Shown piece by piece: positions 8,144 through 16,922 of a stretch of DNA of 64,000 bases. Each line of letters starts with the position of its first letter. Position 1 is the stretch's first letter. Location of the stretch: assembly GCF_002368295.1 (NCBI RefSeq), contig NZ_AP018250.1, positions 152,165 through 216,164 on the forward strand, given 5' to 3'. The DNA is from Tolypothrix tenuis PCC 7101 (GTDB lineage Bacteria; Cyanobacteriota; Cyanobacteriia; Cyanobacteriales; Nostocaceae). Under the pieces are notes generated by a model. That model worked only from the letters and a program-made list of their open reading frames with translations. It did no database searches and had not been told where the DNA came from. Both the position numbers and the translations under genes were made by a program.

Positions 8144-9514
8144 ATGAAACTAAACATTGAACAATCTAAACTCGCAGAAATTCTAGAAACCGCTTATCTC
8201 GCAATTAGTTCTAAGCCCACTGACCCAATTTTAGGAAATATCTTACTGATAGCAAATGAAGATGGGATAGTATCAGCAACAGGAACAAACCTTAACCTTA
8301 CAATTCATACTACAACGACCGCTAATGTAGAAACTTCAGGTCAGGTAGCACTACCAGCCAAACTATTAACTGACACTATTAACAATGTCAGAGGAGAAAT
8401 TACCTTAGAGGTAGAAAACCAAGCCTGCATAATTACTCACAATAGCGGTAAATGCCGTCTGATTGGCGGAAAACCCGACGAGTTTCCAACTCTTCCCAAG
8501 GGAGAAAATCCAATAGAGGTAAATTTAAGTGCCAAGAAACTCCAAGCCGCACTTGAAGGGACACTCTATTGCACCAATGGTGACGAAACAAAGTTAGTTT
8601 TAACTGGTGTCAACTTCAAAATTGATACCAACAAGTGGCAAGCTGCTAGTACAAATGGTCACAAATTAGCATTAGTCACAGGAATACTTGATAGCGAATA
8701 TTCTGACCCAATTGACTTTACTGTTCCAGGTAAGTCACTTAGCGAGTTAAACAAAATTCTCTCTCAAAGTGCCGATACAAGCGTATGCAATATTCTTCTA
8801 TCAAATAAAACTATTGAGTTTAGTCTTCCTAATACAAAGGTCATTTCCCGACTTTTAGAGGGAGAATACCCCAAAATCAATAGTTTGATTCCCAGAACAT
8901 TTGAGTATGAATTTACATTAGAACGCAAGGGATTTGAGAGCGCACTGAAGCGGGTAAGTTATCTAGCCGAACGCAAGCAAAAGGTTGTCAAAATTCTCTG
9001 GGAATTGGAAGCTACACAGGCAACACTATACACTGAAGCTACTGATATCGGGGATGCAGTTGACTCGGTACTGATGAAACCAGCAACTAGTCATTCAGAA
9101 AACATCAGTATTGGATTAAATATCGATTACCTTCTCGAAGGATTAAAGCACATCAGTACTGATGAAATCGTGGTGCGGTGTAACAAACCCACGCAACCAG
9201 TTATTATCTGCCCGATGGGAGGACTGCTCAATCAGCTGTATCTGGTAATGCCTGTAGAAATTAAGCAGGGGTTTGAAAATAAATCCACCCCAAGCAAAAC
9301 GACAACAGCAGAGAAAACTCCTGAAGCATTAGAAACAACAGAAACTACTGTAGTAGCCGAACTAGAAGAAGCCATAAATAATACTCAGACTTCTCAAACG
9401 GAAAGCAATGGTGAAACCTCGGAAGTAGAGACATCAACAGCTGAGGCCAAAGCTAGTAACAAAAGTAAGCCAAGTTCGCGTACACGAGCTAAGAAAGAGG
9501 CTGCTTCTGTATAA
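8144..9514 (+). CDS. dnaN: Plasmid-encoded DNA polymerase III beta subunit (sliding clamp) with long C-terminal tail
   Basis: A 456-residue clamp. Residues 1-373 cover the three clamp domains, from MKLNIEQSKLAEIL through KLRLIGGKPDEFPTLP and TNGHKLAL, to LYLVMPVEI, which corresponds to the usual C-terminus (vMPmrl). About 83 residues follow that normal clamps lack: a Thr/Glu-rich linker and a basic end (RTRAKKEAAS). The ring tethers polymerases and other proteins to DNA through short peptides. Several proteins nearby carry such peptides (QLSLF). It lies before dnaX, separated by a hairpin. The host chromosome must also carry its own dnaN, so this is a second, plasmid-specific clamp. Confidence 0.9.
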   Translation: MKLNIEQSKLAEILETAYLAISSKPTDPILGNILLIANEDGIVSATGTNLNLTIHTTTTANVETSGQVALPAKLLTDTINNVRGEITLEVENQACIITHNSGKCRLIGGKPDEFPTLPKGENPIEVNLSAKKLQAALEGTLYCTNGDETKLVLTGVNFKIDTNKWQAASTNGHKLALVTGILDSEYSDPIDFTVPGKSLSELNKILSQSADTSVCNILLSNKTIEFSLPNTKVISRLLEGEYPKINSLIPRTFEYEFTLERKGFESALKRVSYLAERKQKVVKILWELEATQATLYTEATDIGDAVDSVLMKPATSHSENISIGLNIDYLLEGLKHISTDEIVVRCNKPTQPVIICPMGGLLNQLYLVMPVEIKQGFENKSTPSKTTTAEKTPEALETTETTVVAELEEAINNTQTSQTESNGETSEVETSTAEAKASNKSKPSSRTRAKKEAASV

Positions 9515-9523
9515 AAGCAAACT

Positions 9524-9547
9524 CTCCTACCAGATAACTGGTAGGAG
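9524..9547 (+). promoter_or_regulatory. 10-bp hairpin between dnaN and dnaX
   Basis: CTCCTACCAG (9524-9533) pairs perfectly with CTGGTAGGAG (9538-9547), with an ATAA tetraloop. The 3' arm contains a GGAGGA, and the dnaX ATG follows at 9577 with a second, closer GGAA. It could tune the clamp to clamp-loader ratio. Confidence 0.55.
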
Positions 9548-9576
9548 GAATTTAAAATAAATTATTGGAAAGAACT

Positions 9577-10866
9577 ATGTACCAACCACTACATCTCAAA
9601 TACCGTCCCCAGACTCTTAGTGAAGTTATTGGACAAAAACATATCGTTCGCACTCTCATAAATGCGATCGCTCTCCAAAAGATTGCACCTGCTTACCTAT
9701 TTAGTGGCCCCAAAGGTACGGGCAAAACCAGTACCGCCCGCATCATCGCTAAATCCCTCAACTGTCAATCAAGCAATGAGCCGACAACCAAGCCCTGTGG
9801 AGAATGCAATTCATGCAAGGGAATTACAGCATCTTCTTCTGTTGATGTAACCGAACTGGATGCAGCAAGCAATAGTGGAGTAGAACTGATCCGAGAGCTT
9901 ATATCCACTATCCAGTTTGCACCAGTGGAAGGTAGATTCAAAATATTCATTATTGATGAATGTCATGCTCTAAGCAGCCAATCGTGGCAAGCACTCCTCA
10001 AAACCATTGAAAGCCCTCCCCGTCATGTAGTATTTATCTTCTGCACAACCGAGTTACACAAAGTTCCAGAAACCATTGTCTCCCGTTGCCAAAAGTTTGA
10101 CTTTAAGAGAGTTCCTGTCTCGCTAGTTGCAAGCTACCTAGAACAAATATCTCACCAAGAAAGTATCAACATTGCGCCATCAGCAGTTACCGCCGTAGCT
10201 AAAGCAAACAAGGGACATCTGCGCGACTCACTCAAACTTTTAGATCAGTTAACTTTACTAGGTGAAGAGGAAATTACTTCTAACTGGGTTTGGGAACTAT
10301 CAGGCACTATTCCCGAATACGATTTACTCACCGTCTGTGAAAATATCATCAAAGGAGAAATTACGGGCAATTTAGGCATCCTTCAAGATTGGATTGAATC
10401 TGGTAAACAGCCAACTGCCATCCATACAAGTCTTGTCAACTTCCTCAAAGACTTACTTGTGTGCAAAACTAATCCCAATGGCAGATATCTTACACAGCTA
10501 GAAGAGGACACCTGGGAGGAATTAGTAAGTATCTCGCAGTTGTGGAATATCGACCAGATCCGAAACGCGATCGCACTTTTAATGGCACGCCAAAATCTCA
10601 TGCGGGATGAAGACGCGCACCTTTGGTTAGAAGCTACACTTGTCGAGATAGTGCCAACCAACAAGGGTAGTCACCAATCACAACCCTGGAAAGATTGGAA
10701 AACTGCTCAAGATGCGATTAACTGGGGCAAGGAACAGTTACCCCACTTAACACAAGCGCAGTTACAAGAACACTGGCAAAAGCTGACACCTATTAATGGT
10801 AAAAAGGCACCAGCTTGGGTAGAAGCTGTCCAAAAGCTGCAACAAAAACAACTACAGCAAGCTTAA
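9577..10866 (+). CDS. dnaX: DNA polymerase III gamma/tau subunit (clamp loader ATPase)
   Basis: 429 residues from ATG 9577 (GGAA six bases upstream; the TTG at 9565 is less likely). Motifs are HLKYRPQTLSEVIGQ at the N-terminus, Walker A GPKGTGKTS, a zinc module with CGECNSC preceded by a further Cys, Walker B IIDECH, and the SRC arginine finger in IVSRCQKFDF. The length fits a gamma-type protein without the long tau extension. It would load the plasmid clamp together with the delta and delta' subunits at 14.5-16.4 kb. A strong terminator follows. Confidence 0.92.
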   Translation: MYQPLHLKYRPQTLSEVIGQKHIVRTLINAIALQKIAPAYLFSGPKGTGKTSTARIIAKSLNCQSSNEPTTKPCGECNSCKGITASSSVDVTELDAASNSGVELIRELISTIQFAPVEGRFKIFIIDECHALSSQSWQALLKTIESPPRHVVFIFCTTELHKVPETIVSRCQKFDFKRVPVSLVASYLEQISHQESINIAPSAVTAVAKANKGHLRDSLKLLDQLTLLGEEEITSNWVWELSGTIPEYDLLTVCENIIKGEITGNLGILQDWIESGKQPTAIHTSLVNFLKDLLVCKTNPNGRYLTQLEEDTWEELVSISQLWNIDQIRNAIALLMARQNLMRDEDAHLWLEATLVEIVPTNKGSHQSQPWKDWKTAQDAINWGKEQLPHLTQAQLQEHWQKLTPINGKKAPAWVEAVQKLQQKQLQQA

Positions 10867-10870
10867 CTTT

Positions 10871-10909
10871 AAGGAGGGTTATAACTATAGTAATAACCCT
10901 CCTTTTATA
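10871..10909 (+). terminator. Intrinsic terminator after dnaX
   Basis: AAGGAGGGTTAT (10871-10882) pairs perfectly with ATAACCCTCCTT (10893-10904) over a 10-base loop and runs into TTTTATAG. Confidence 0.85.
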
Positions 10910-10975
10910 GTTTTCTAGTAACAGTTAAAATGCTCAAACTACTAAAGGGCTTAATATTTATTAAAATACTCTCAT

Positions 10976-11602
10976 TTAGGCAACCTGCATTAATTCCATA
11001 CATTTCTTTGAAAGTTCGTCTGCCACTGACACAGATTCTACATCAATACACATAAATCCGAGATTTTCAACCTTCTCCCTCATGCGTTTATTATATAATA
11101 AGGTACGGTCTAAAAACTTTTGAATTAGGTGCTTTTTATCCTCACTTACATTATAAAAATTACTTTCACTAAAGATTCGGTAAGAGAAGAGTTGGTCACT
11201 AGCCGTAAGCCAAATCGCTTTAACACCATTTTCGCTAACTAAATTCGCTACAAATTCAGGCCATAATGCAGAGCCTTCAAGGATAAGGCATTCCGTTGAT
11301 AAATCAGACGCATGAGAATGAACGATAATCTCGACTTGCGGTAACACATTTTTCTCATAATGCGATAATACATCTACAAAAAGAGCGTCAACAGACAAAG
11401 TTCCATAATGTTCTGCTACGTGTTCTGGAATAGCATTTCTATTTGCACCCACCCAAGGATGTCCAGGATGCCGAGCGAGTTTGTCTGTAGAACGATAACT
11501 CCAACCAAGCCTCGCCACCAAAGATTGGCCAAGGGTGGATTTGCCTACATGAGAGGAGCCACCAATTAAAATCACTCGTGTTTCATTGCTTAATTCATTC
11601 AT
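10976..11602 (-). CDS. P-loop kinase-like protein
   Basis: A 208-residue protein with an N-terminal Walker A, GGSSHVGKST (about residues 14-23), and DKLARHP shortly after, as in small-molecule kinases related to 2-phosphoglycerate kinase or shikimate-kinase-like P-loop enzymes. CLILEGSALWPEF looks like the Walker B/acceptor region. The substrate cannot be named. It is the only leftward gene inside the rightward replication block and lies between the dnaX terminator and the family B polymerase, so it may be a later insertion. Confidence 0.6.
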   Translation of the reverse strand: MNELSNETRVILIGGSSHVGKSTLGQSLVARLGWSYRSTDKLARHPGHPWVGANRNAIPEHVAEHYGTLSVDALFVDVLSHYEKNVLPQVEIIVHSHASDLSTECLILEGSALWPEFVANLVSENGVKAIWLTASDQLFSYRIFSESNFYNVSEDKKHLIQKFLDRTLLYNKRMREKVENLGFMCIDVESVSVADELSKKCMELMQVA

Positions 11603-11743
11603 AAGTACTGATTAACCTTACTTATTTCTATATTTATTTAATCAAATAACCAAATAAATTAACATTTACTACCACAGCAGCATACGCAGTTAAGTTGATA
11701 GTTAAAAATTAATATCAACATGAATTAGGAAAATCTCTAATTA

Positions 11744-13561
11744 ATGAATTATAACCACAGAGATTTTGTAAAAAAATCTAGAGGAATAATCGTTGTTGAT
11801 GAAGACAAACTAAACATTTATTGGAAAGACCCCTCTCCAATAAAACCTTGGCAGCCCAAAATACAACTCAAGCCGTATCAGGAACTTTCACAAATATTTG
11901 TCGATATCGAAACAGCAGGAATAAACCCCTTTGAAAGCCGTATCTATGCTATTGGTTGTATGGATTCAAGGGGATATTCTACTATTTTCATGGATATCTC
12001 AGAAGCTAAAATACTGACCAAATTTATCAACCATCTCAGTAAAAGAAATCCAGATGTCATTTTCACCTATAACGGGATGGCATTTGATATTCCATTTATT
12101 ATTACTCGATGCAACTTGCACGGTATAAAACACCCATTTAAAGTTGCATCTAAATCTCGGACTATTCGTACTGCCCAAGTACGGGGCGAGCCACTAAAAA
12201 TTCAGGAGGTGTTCATCCAAAATAGCCAACACGTAGACATTTATATCTGCGTTCTGAGGTGGGATTTCATAGCCAAAAAGCTAACTAACGGCAGATCGCT
12301 CAAAAAGGCTGTATTGGACATGGGACTGCGCCAGAAGACTAGGCTAGTTCTTCCCTATGAAGAAATCCTCAGTTGTTGGAAAGATGGCCCCAACAGTAAG
12401 GGATGGAAACGCCTGAAAGAGTATCTTGTCTACGACCTTGAAGACACCCGGCTAATTGCGAATAGACTTGTACCCTCATACTATTACGAAGCACTAATTG
12501 TACCGGAAATGAATCTCCAGCAGCTAACACTTGCTGGTAATGGTACTAAATGGGAACGAATATTTGAGCATCATTATCCAGGTTATAAACCAAAACCCGA
12601 TCGCAAGTACAAATTCCAAGGAGGGATGGCCTACTCTATTCCTGGACTGTATAGAAGAGTTGGATATGCAGATATTAGCTCAATGCACCCTTGGGCAATG
12701 CTAGATAAGGGTATTTGCTCAATTAAAGATACAGAACGTATTGGGCTAAGTATTCTGCAATATTTGGTGAATGAAAAATCTAGGCTGGAACAACTTGCAT
12801 CTGCTGGAGATGTTGCTGCTAAGGAAAAAAGAGAATCCATCAAGGTTTTAGCTAACTCTGAGTTTGGATTCTTCGGCACGTCTGAACTCGCGTTCAATGA
12901 TATGGAGGCTGCTGCATTAGTTACAGCCTACAGTCGAAAAGTACTCAAGCTAATGATTGAAATTATCACTCAGCACGGTGGTACTCCTGTGGAAGTTGAC
13001 ACCGATGGAGTGTTTTTCACCCATCCCAACCCAGAAGAGGTACGTAGTTTACTTCAATCTCAATTGCCTAAAGGGATAACTGTCAAGCTAGAGTTTATCG
13101 CTGACGCTATGTTTATTCCAGAACGGGGAACCAAAAATTACCTTTTATGGCTTCCAGACGGGAAAATCATCACTAAAGGCAACTGGCGCAACCGCGATCG
13201 CTCTCAACTAGAGAAAGAGTTTTCTATTGAGTATTTAACCCTGCTAATTCAAAATGTATCAGCAGCAGAAGATTATTATGCACACATTAAATCCCAGATT
13301 TTATCAAGGGAATATCCAAAAGAAAAACTTGCAATCACACGCAAAATTAAAGAGGGCGAAAAAGAAATCCTCAAATTAGGGAAACCTGGAGATGTAGTAA
13401 CTTACTATTACGGAATTAGCGGCATAACTAATATCAGCAGTAATGAAAATTACTCACGCCAATACTATCTTCACTTAATTGAAAAAAGGCGAGAAGAAAT
13501 TCTTAAGATAGCTGCTCCTGCGACACTAGAAAGTAACAAACGTCAGTTATCTCTTTTCTAA
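11744..13561 (+). CDS. Family B DNA polymerase, compact, with 3'-5' exonuclease and C-terminal clamp-binding motif
   Basis: 605 residues. All catalytic motifs of family B are visible. Exo I is FVDIETAG (D54, E56), Exo II YNGMAFDIPF (N110, D115) and Exo III YDLED (Y230, D234). Pol A is YADISSMHPWAM (D310), Pol B IKVLANSEFGFFG (K367, N371) and Pol C VDTDGVFF (D419, D421). The exonuclease and polymerase are therefore both likely active. Pol C reads DTDG rather than the usual DTDS. The protein is shorter than E. coli Pol II (783 residues) but ends in QLSLF, much as Pol II ends in QLGLF, its clamp-binding peptide. It probably acts as the plasmid replicase or repair polymerase with the plasmid clamp. 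Confidence 0.88.
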   Translation: MNYNHRDFVKKSRGIIVVDEDKLNIYWKDPSPIKPWQPKIQLKPYQELSQIFVDIETAGINPFESRIYAIGCMDSRGYSTIFMDISEAKILTKFINHLSKRNPDVIFTYNGMAFDIPFIITRCNLHGIKHPFKVASKSRTIRTAQVRGEPLKIQEVFIQNSQHVDIYICVLRWDFIAKKLTNGRSLKKAVLDMGLRQKTRLVLPYEEILSCWKDGPNSKGWKRLKEYLVYDLEDTRLIANRLVPSYYYEALIVPEMNLQQLTLAGNGTKWERIFEHHYPGYKPKPDRKYKFQGGMAYSIPGLYRRVGYADISSMHPWAMLDKGICSIKDTERIGLSILQYLVNEKSRLEQLASAGDVAAKEKRESIKVLANSEFGFFGTSELAFNDMEAAALVTAYSRKVLKLMIEIITQHGGTPVEVDTDGVFFTHPNPEEVRSLLQSQLPKGITVKLEFIADAMFIPERGTKNYLLWLPDGKIITKGNWRNRDRSQLEKEFSIEYLTLLIQNVSAAEDYYAHIKSQILSREYPKEKLAITRKIKEGEKEILKLGKPGDVVTYYYGISGITNISSNENYSRQYYLHLIEKRREEILKIAAPATLESNKRQLSLF

Positions 13562-13571
13562 ACGAACAAAG

Positions 13572-13594
13572 TTGAGATTTTACGTAAATCTCAA
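13572..13594 (+). promoter_or_regulatory. Hairpin downstream of the family B polymerase
   Basis: TTGAGATTT (13572-13580) pairs with AAATCTCAA (13586-13594) across a 5-base loop. There is no following T-run; probably an mRNA 3'-end or processing structure. Confidence 0.45.
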
Positions 13595-13649
13595 AGCTAA
13601 TAAATATGAATGTTTTTCAAATTCATACATTCTGATTTGTCTGTAACTA

Positions 13650-14432
13650 ATGAAAAATAAATCCTCTTCTCGCAAGCCCAGGCTTAATAAAAAGCAAAGG
13701 GCTTGGGTAAACTCATTCCTTTCGTCTCATCCTAATGCCAGAGTTAGAACTATCTACGAATTGGATGGCGATCGCGTAGTTCAAATTGAGTGGTGGGAAA
13801 ACACAACCCCAGTAATATTAGACCCGAAAAGTTACATCCAAGGAATTATCAGCTACAACATGTGGGTTAAACTAAGAAAGTCTGGCGATCCCAGGAAAAC
13901 GGCTGAGTTCTCTTATCGCATTACCCCACCAGAAAAACGAAGCGCATCATGGCACTTAACAGGTCAACTCTCTCTAGAACTCCCTCAATGTTACGAAGTT
14001 GCAGAACCAAACAACCCAGTTATCATTAAATCAAAAAGGAGAAATACTAAAACCAAAAAAGTTAAAAAATTTCTTCAATATACTCTTCCTTTATCAGAGA
14101 TTAATGTTCAAATTCATACTACAAATATAAAAGATGATGGTGTTACTCTATGTGGACAAGAAATATTACTAGAAAACACATCACACCTAAATTTAGATAC
14201 TGGTCAAGACACTAAACTTCCCGAAGCTATAGTCAAAATTCTCTCAGAGAAACAAGCCAGCTTAAAGGAATGGGAAACAGCTATTACACTATACGAGGTA
14301 GCTGGTTATAGTGGAGTAATAGAGTACCTTCAACAGTTAGATTCTTGGCGCAAATACTTGGGTAATAAACCAGTAGAGAACCATATTGATAAAGATTCAA
14401 TTCAAAATTTCGTACAACCAGCACAAACTTAA
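13650..14432 (+). CDS. Hypothetical protein of the replication block
   Basis: A 260-residue protein of unknown family. The first 20 residues are strongly basic (KNKSSSRKPRLNKKQR). A compact N-terminal domain (20-110) contains YELDGDRVVQIEWWENTTP. A basic linker (KSKRRNTKTKKVKK, about 130-143) precedes a helical C-terminal region with EWETAITLYEVAGYSGVIEYLQQL. It holds an internal GQLSLELP that weakly resembles a clamp-binding peptide. It lies between the family B polymerase and the delta subunit, each boundary marked by hairpins. A polymerase accessory role is only an inference from position. Confidence 0.5.
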   Translation: MKNKSSSRKPRLNKKQRAWVNSFLSSHPNARVRTIYELDGDRVVQIEWWENTTPVILDPKSYIQGIISYNMWVKLRKSGDPRKTAEFSYRITPPEKRSASWHLTGQLSLELPQCYEVAEPNNPVIIKSKRRNTKTKKVKKFLQYTLPLSEINVQIHTTNIKDDGVTLCGQEILLENTSHLNLDTGQDTKLPEAIVKILSEKQASLKEWETAITLYEVAGYSGVIEYLQQLDSWRKYLGNKPVENHIDKDSIQNFVQPAQT

Positions 14433-14436
14433 GTAA

Positions 14437-14502
14437 GGTATTTACTGGTCACTACATAATAAATACCAAGCAGAAAGAGTTAATACTAACTCTTCTTTTT
14501 TT
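14437..14502 (+). terminator. Double hairpin with terminator before holA
   Basis: A first inverted repeat, GGTATTTA (14437-14444) with TAAATACC (14460-14467), is followed by AAGAGTTA (14475-14482) with TAACTCTT (14487-14494) and then CTTTTTTT. The second is a good intrinsic terminator. Confidence 0.75.
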
Positions 14503-14553
14503 AACCACTGCTGATAACTAACGCATGATAATTAGATGTTTATCTAATCTGCA

Positions 14554-15513
14554 ATGCCAGTATACCTATACTACGGCGAAGATACCTATTCGCTCAATCA
14601 AAAAATAAACCATTTGGTGAATCAAAATGTTCATACTGAATGGAAAGCTTTCAACTACATCAAGCTATCTGGAAATGAGAAAAATATTGCTGCCAATGTT
14701 TTTACTGAGGTTATGACTTTACCCTTTGGAGATGGTAACAAAATTGTTCATACAGACAGCGATCATTTAATTGGAAGCTTATTAAATGAGGATAATAACC
14801 AAGAACTTGAAAATCAACTTTCTCGAATACCTGCAAGTAACATTCTTCTAATTACTAGTAACAAAAAGCCAGATTCCCGCAGAGCAGTAGTAAAAACTAT
14901 CATAAAATATGCTCAACAAGAAGAGTTTCCTCTCGTTCCTTGCTGGGATAAAAAGGGGATAGTTAATTTAATAGGGAAGTATGCAGCTATCCATCAAGTT
15001 AAACTTACACCGGATGTGACTGATTATCTAGTTGAAGCAATTGGTAATAACACTGCACGAGCCGATAGCGAATTTGCTAAACTTGCTGTCTATGCAAGTG
15101 AAAAAATTATTTCCCTTGAGGAGATAAAACAATTAGTTAGTAATCACAATACTGACTACAAAAAGCTTACTATGGCTATGTTAAGAAATCATTTAAACTT
15201 GGCAATAGCGCAGATGGATAAACTACTAGATAGTAATGAACATCCACTCAAAATAGTAGCAACGCTTACGTCAATTTTTCGCACTTGGCTAATAACTAAA
15301 GCTGGTGTAGAAGCTAAATTATCTGACATCAAGATTGCAGAAATAGCTGAACTAAAAAACCCTAAAAGATTGTATTACCTCAAAGATGAAGTAAAGTCTG
15401 TAGGCATTCAAAAACTGAAAAACAGCCTTACCTTACTTTTACAACTCGAAACGGAACTCAAAAGCGGCACTAACAATTTAATTAGTCGAACTATCGAAAT
15501 TTGCACAGTATGA
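14554..15513 (+). CDS. holA: DNA polymerase III delta subunit
   Basis: A 319-residue protein with the layout of HolA: MPVYLYYGEDTYSLNQKI at the N-terminus, ILLITSNKKPDSRRAVVK, then LVEAIGNNTARADSEFAKLAVYA in the helical lid, and a C-terminal collar with KIVATLTSIFRTWLITKAG. As in other delta subunits there is no P-loop. Delta opens the clamp ring during loading. The stop overlaps the start of the delta' gene (ATGA), so both are made together. Its presence beside delta', DnaX and DnaN means the plasmid encodes a complete minimal clamp loader. Confidence 0.85.
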   Translation: MPVYLYYGEDTYSLNQKINHLVNQNVHTEWKAFNYIKLSGNEKNIAANVFTEVMTLPFGDGNKIVHTDSDHLIGSLLNEDNNQELENQLSRIPASNILLITSNKKPDSRRAVVKTIIKYAQQEEFPLVPCWDKKGIVNLIGKYAAIHQVKLTPDVTDYLVEAIGNNTARADSEFAKLAVYASEKIISLEEIKQLVSNHNTDYKKLTMAMLRNHLNLAIAQMDKLLDSNEHPLKIVATLTSIFRTWLITKAGVEAKLSDIKIAEIAELKNPKRLYYLKDEVKSVGIQKLKNSLTLLLQLETELKSGTNNLISRTIEICTV

Positions 15514-16385
15514 AAAATGATTTGTTTACAGAAATTATCGGACAGCATATCGCCAAGCTTCTACTAACTGAAGCAATCGAACGTAATCAAATTGCTCCCG
15601 CATACCTATTTAGCAGCGAAGTTGAGGGAGTAGGCAAAGGAAAAATTGCTTTGGCATTCGCAAATGCAATACTCTCAAGAGGAAGTCGCTCCGCGATCGC
15701 AGGAGAATCTAAACATCTAGACATCTTACAAATCAAACCAAGCTATACCGAAAACACCTCTCAGCAGAAAAGTGTCCCTGCTATCCGAGTAGAACAGGTG
15801 CGCGAGGTAATTGAATTTCTCTCAACTAGTGCAGTCGAGGGCAAGCAAAAGGTGGTGATTATCCACGAAGCAGATATGCTCAACCCTACTGCCGCTAACA
15901 AACTTCTCAAGACGCTGGAAGAACCTAAAACTGGAACGTTTATTCTGATATCATCCTATCCTCAAAAGCTATTACCCACTATCAAGAGTAGGTGTCAAAT
16001 CATACCTTTCCAAAGGTTAACTGATGAGGAGGTTATTTCTGTCCTTAAAGACCAACAAATTGAGGTAACAGAAAAAATACTAGCTATCAGTTCTGGCAGT
16101 CCTGGTCAAGCGATCGCCAATATTAAAATGTTAGCTTCCATCTCACAAGAAATCACAAGTCAACTGGAAGTGCCTCCTGACGATATCCTCAACGCACTCA
16201 GTTTAAGTAACTCCATCTCAAGCTGGAATCACCAGACGCAGTTATGGTTGCTTACCTACCTGCAATATAACTGGTGGCAGAAATTGAAAAGCACTAAGCT
16301 ACTAGCTAAATTCAGCCAAGCAAGACAGCAATTGCTGCATCACGTTACGCCCAGAAGCGTTTGGGATAGCCTACTTCTGCCATAG
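15510..16385 (+). CDS. holB: DNA polymerase III delta' subunit
   Basis: About 291 residues from ATG 15510, which overlaps the holA stop. FTEIIGQHIAKLLLTEAI and IAPAYLFS match the DnaX/HolB fold. The P-loop reads EGVGKGKIA, lacking the Ser/Thr after GK, as expected for a non-hydrolysing delta'. VVIIHEADML is the Walker B-like strand, KLLKTLEEP follows, and TIKSRCQIIPF is the SRC arginine-finger motif. The zinc cysteines of DnaX are absent. It completes the clamp loader with DnaX and HolA and is followed by a hairpin. Confidence 0.88.
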   Translation: MKNDLFTEIIGQHIAKLLLTEAIERNQIAPAYLFSSEVEGVGKGKIALAFANAILSRGSRSAIAGESKHLDILQIKPSYTENTSQQKSVPAIRVEQVREVIEFLSTSAVEGKQKVVIIHEADMLNPTAANKLLKTLEEPKTGTFILISSYPQKLLPTIKSRCQIIPFQRLTDEEVISVLKDQQIEVTEKILAISSGSPGQAIANIKMLASISQEITSQLEVPPDDILNALSLSNSISSWNHQTQLWLLTYLQYNWWQKLKSTKLLAKFSQARQQLLHHVTPRSVWDSLLLP

Positions 16386-16410
16386 CAAAACACACTCATT
16401 ATCAAAAAGC

Positions 16411-16442
16411 ACTGCCAGTTAGAAGTATTTCTAGCTGGCAGT
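16411..16442 (+). promoter_or_regulatory. Hairpin after holB
   Basis: ACTGCCAG (16411-16418) pairs with CTGGCAGT (16435-16442); the inner TAGAA and TTCTA extend the stem. Only a short ATTAGTTT follows, so it is a weak terminator or processing site. Confidence 0.55.
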
Positions 16443-16922
16443 ATTAGTTTACACATAAATAATATGAACCAGCAGCACAGCTTATTCGATGTCGAAGAAA
16501 CCATCCGTAACAGTAAAAACCAAAAAACCAGCGAAATATTAAACCCCAGCACTAGAAAGATACTTCAACTACTAACCAGCCAAGGGATTAACAAAGCTGT
16601 AACAGCCAGCCTACTCGATCTAGCAGGCGCAAGTCGTGAAATTGTTCAATACATCGCCGGGCCAATTGTCACTCAGCAGAACGGCTGGCAACAGACAGTT
16701 CCGTCCTGGGTTTGGCGCGCGATCGCAGTTGATAGATTAGATGCAGCTTTACAAGAGATAGACAAGGGAGAAGTAGGTAAACTCGCCTCTAGTAGCGAAG
16801 TTGTTGCATTGATGATGCCAATTGCTTTTGAAGTGCCGCTATCATCCCAATGGACAGATGTTTACCTCTGGGCAAGTTATGATGCCCTTGTCAGACACAG
16901 ACCTTTCAAGAATTTCAACTAC

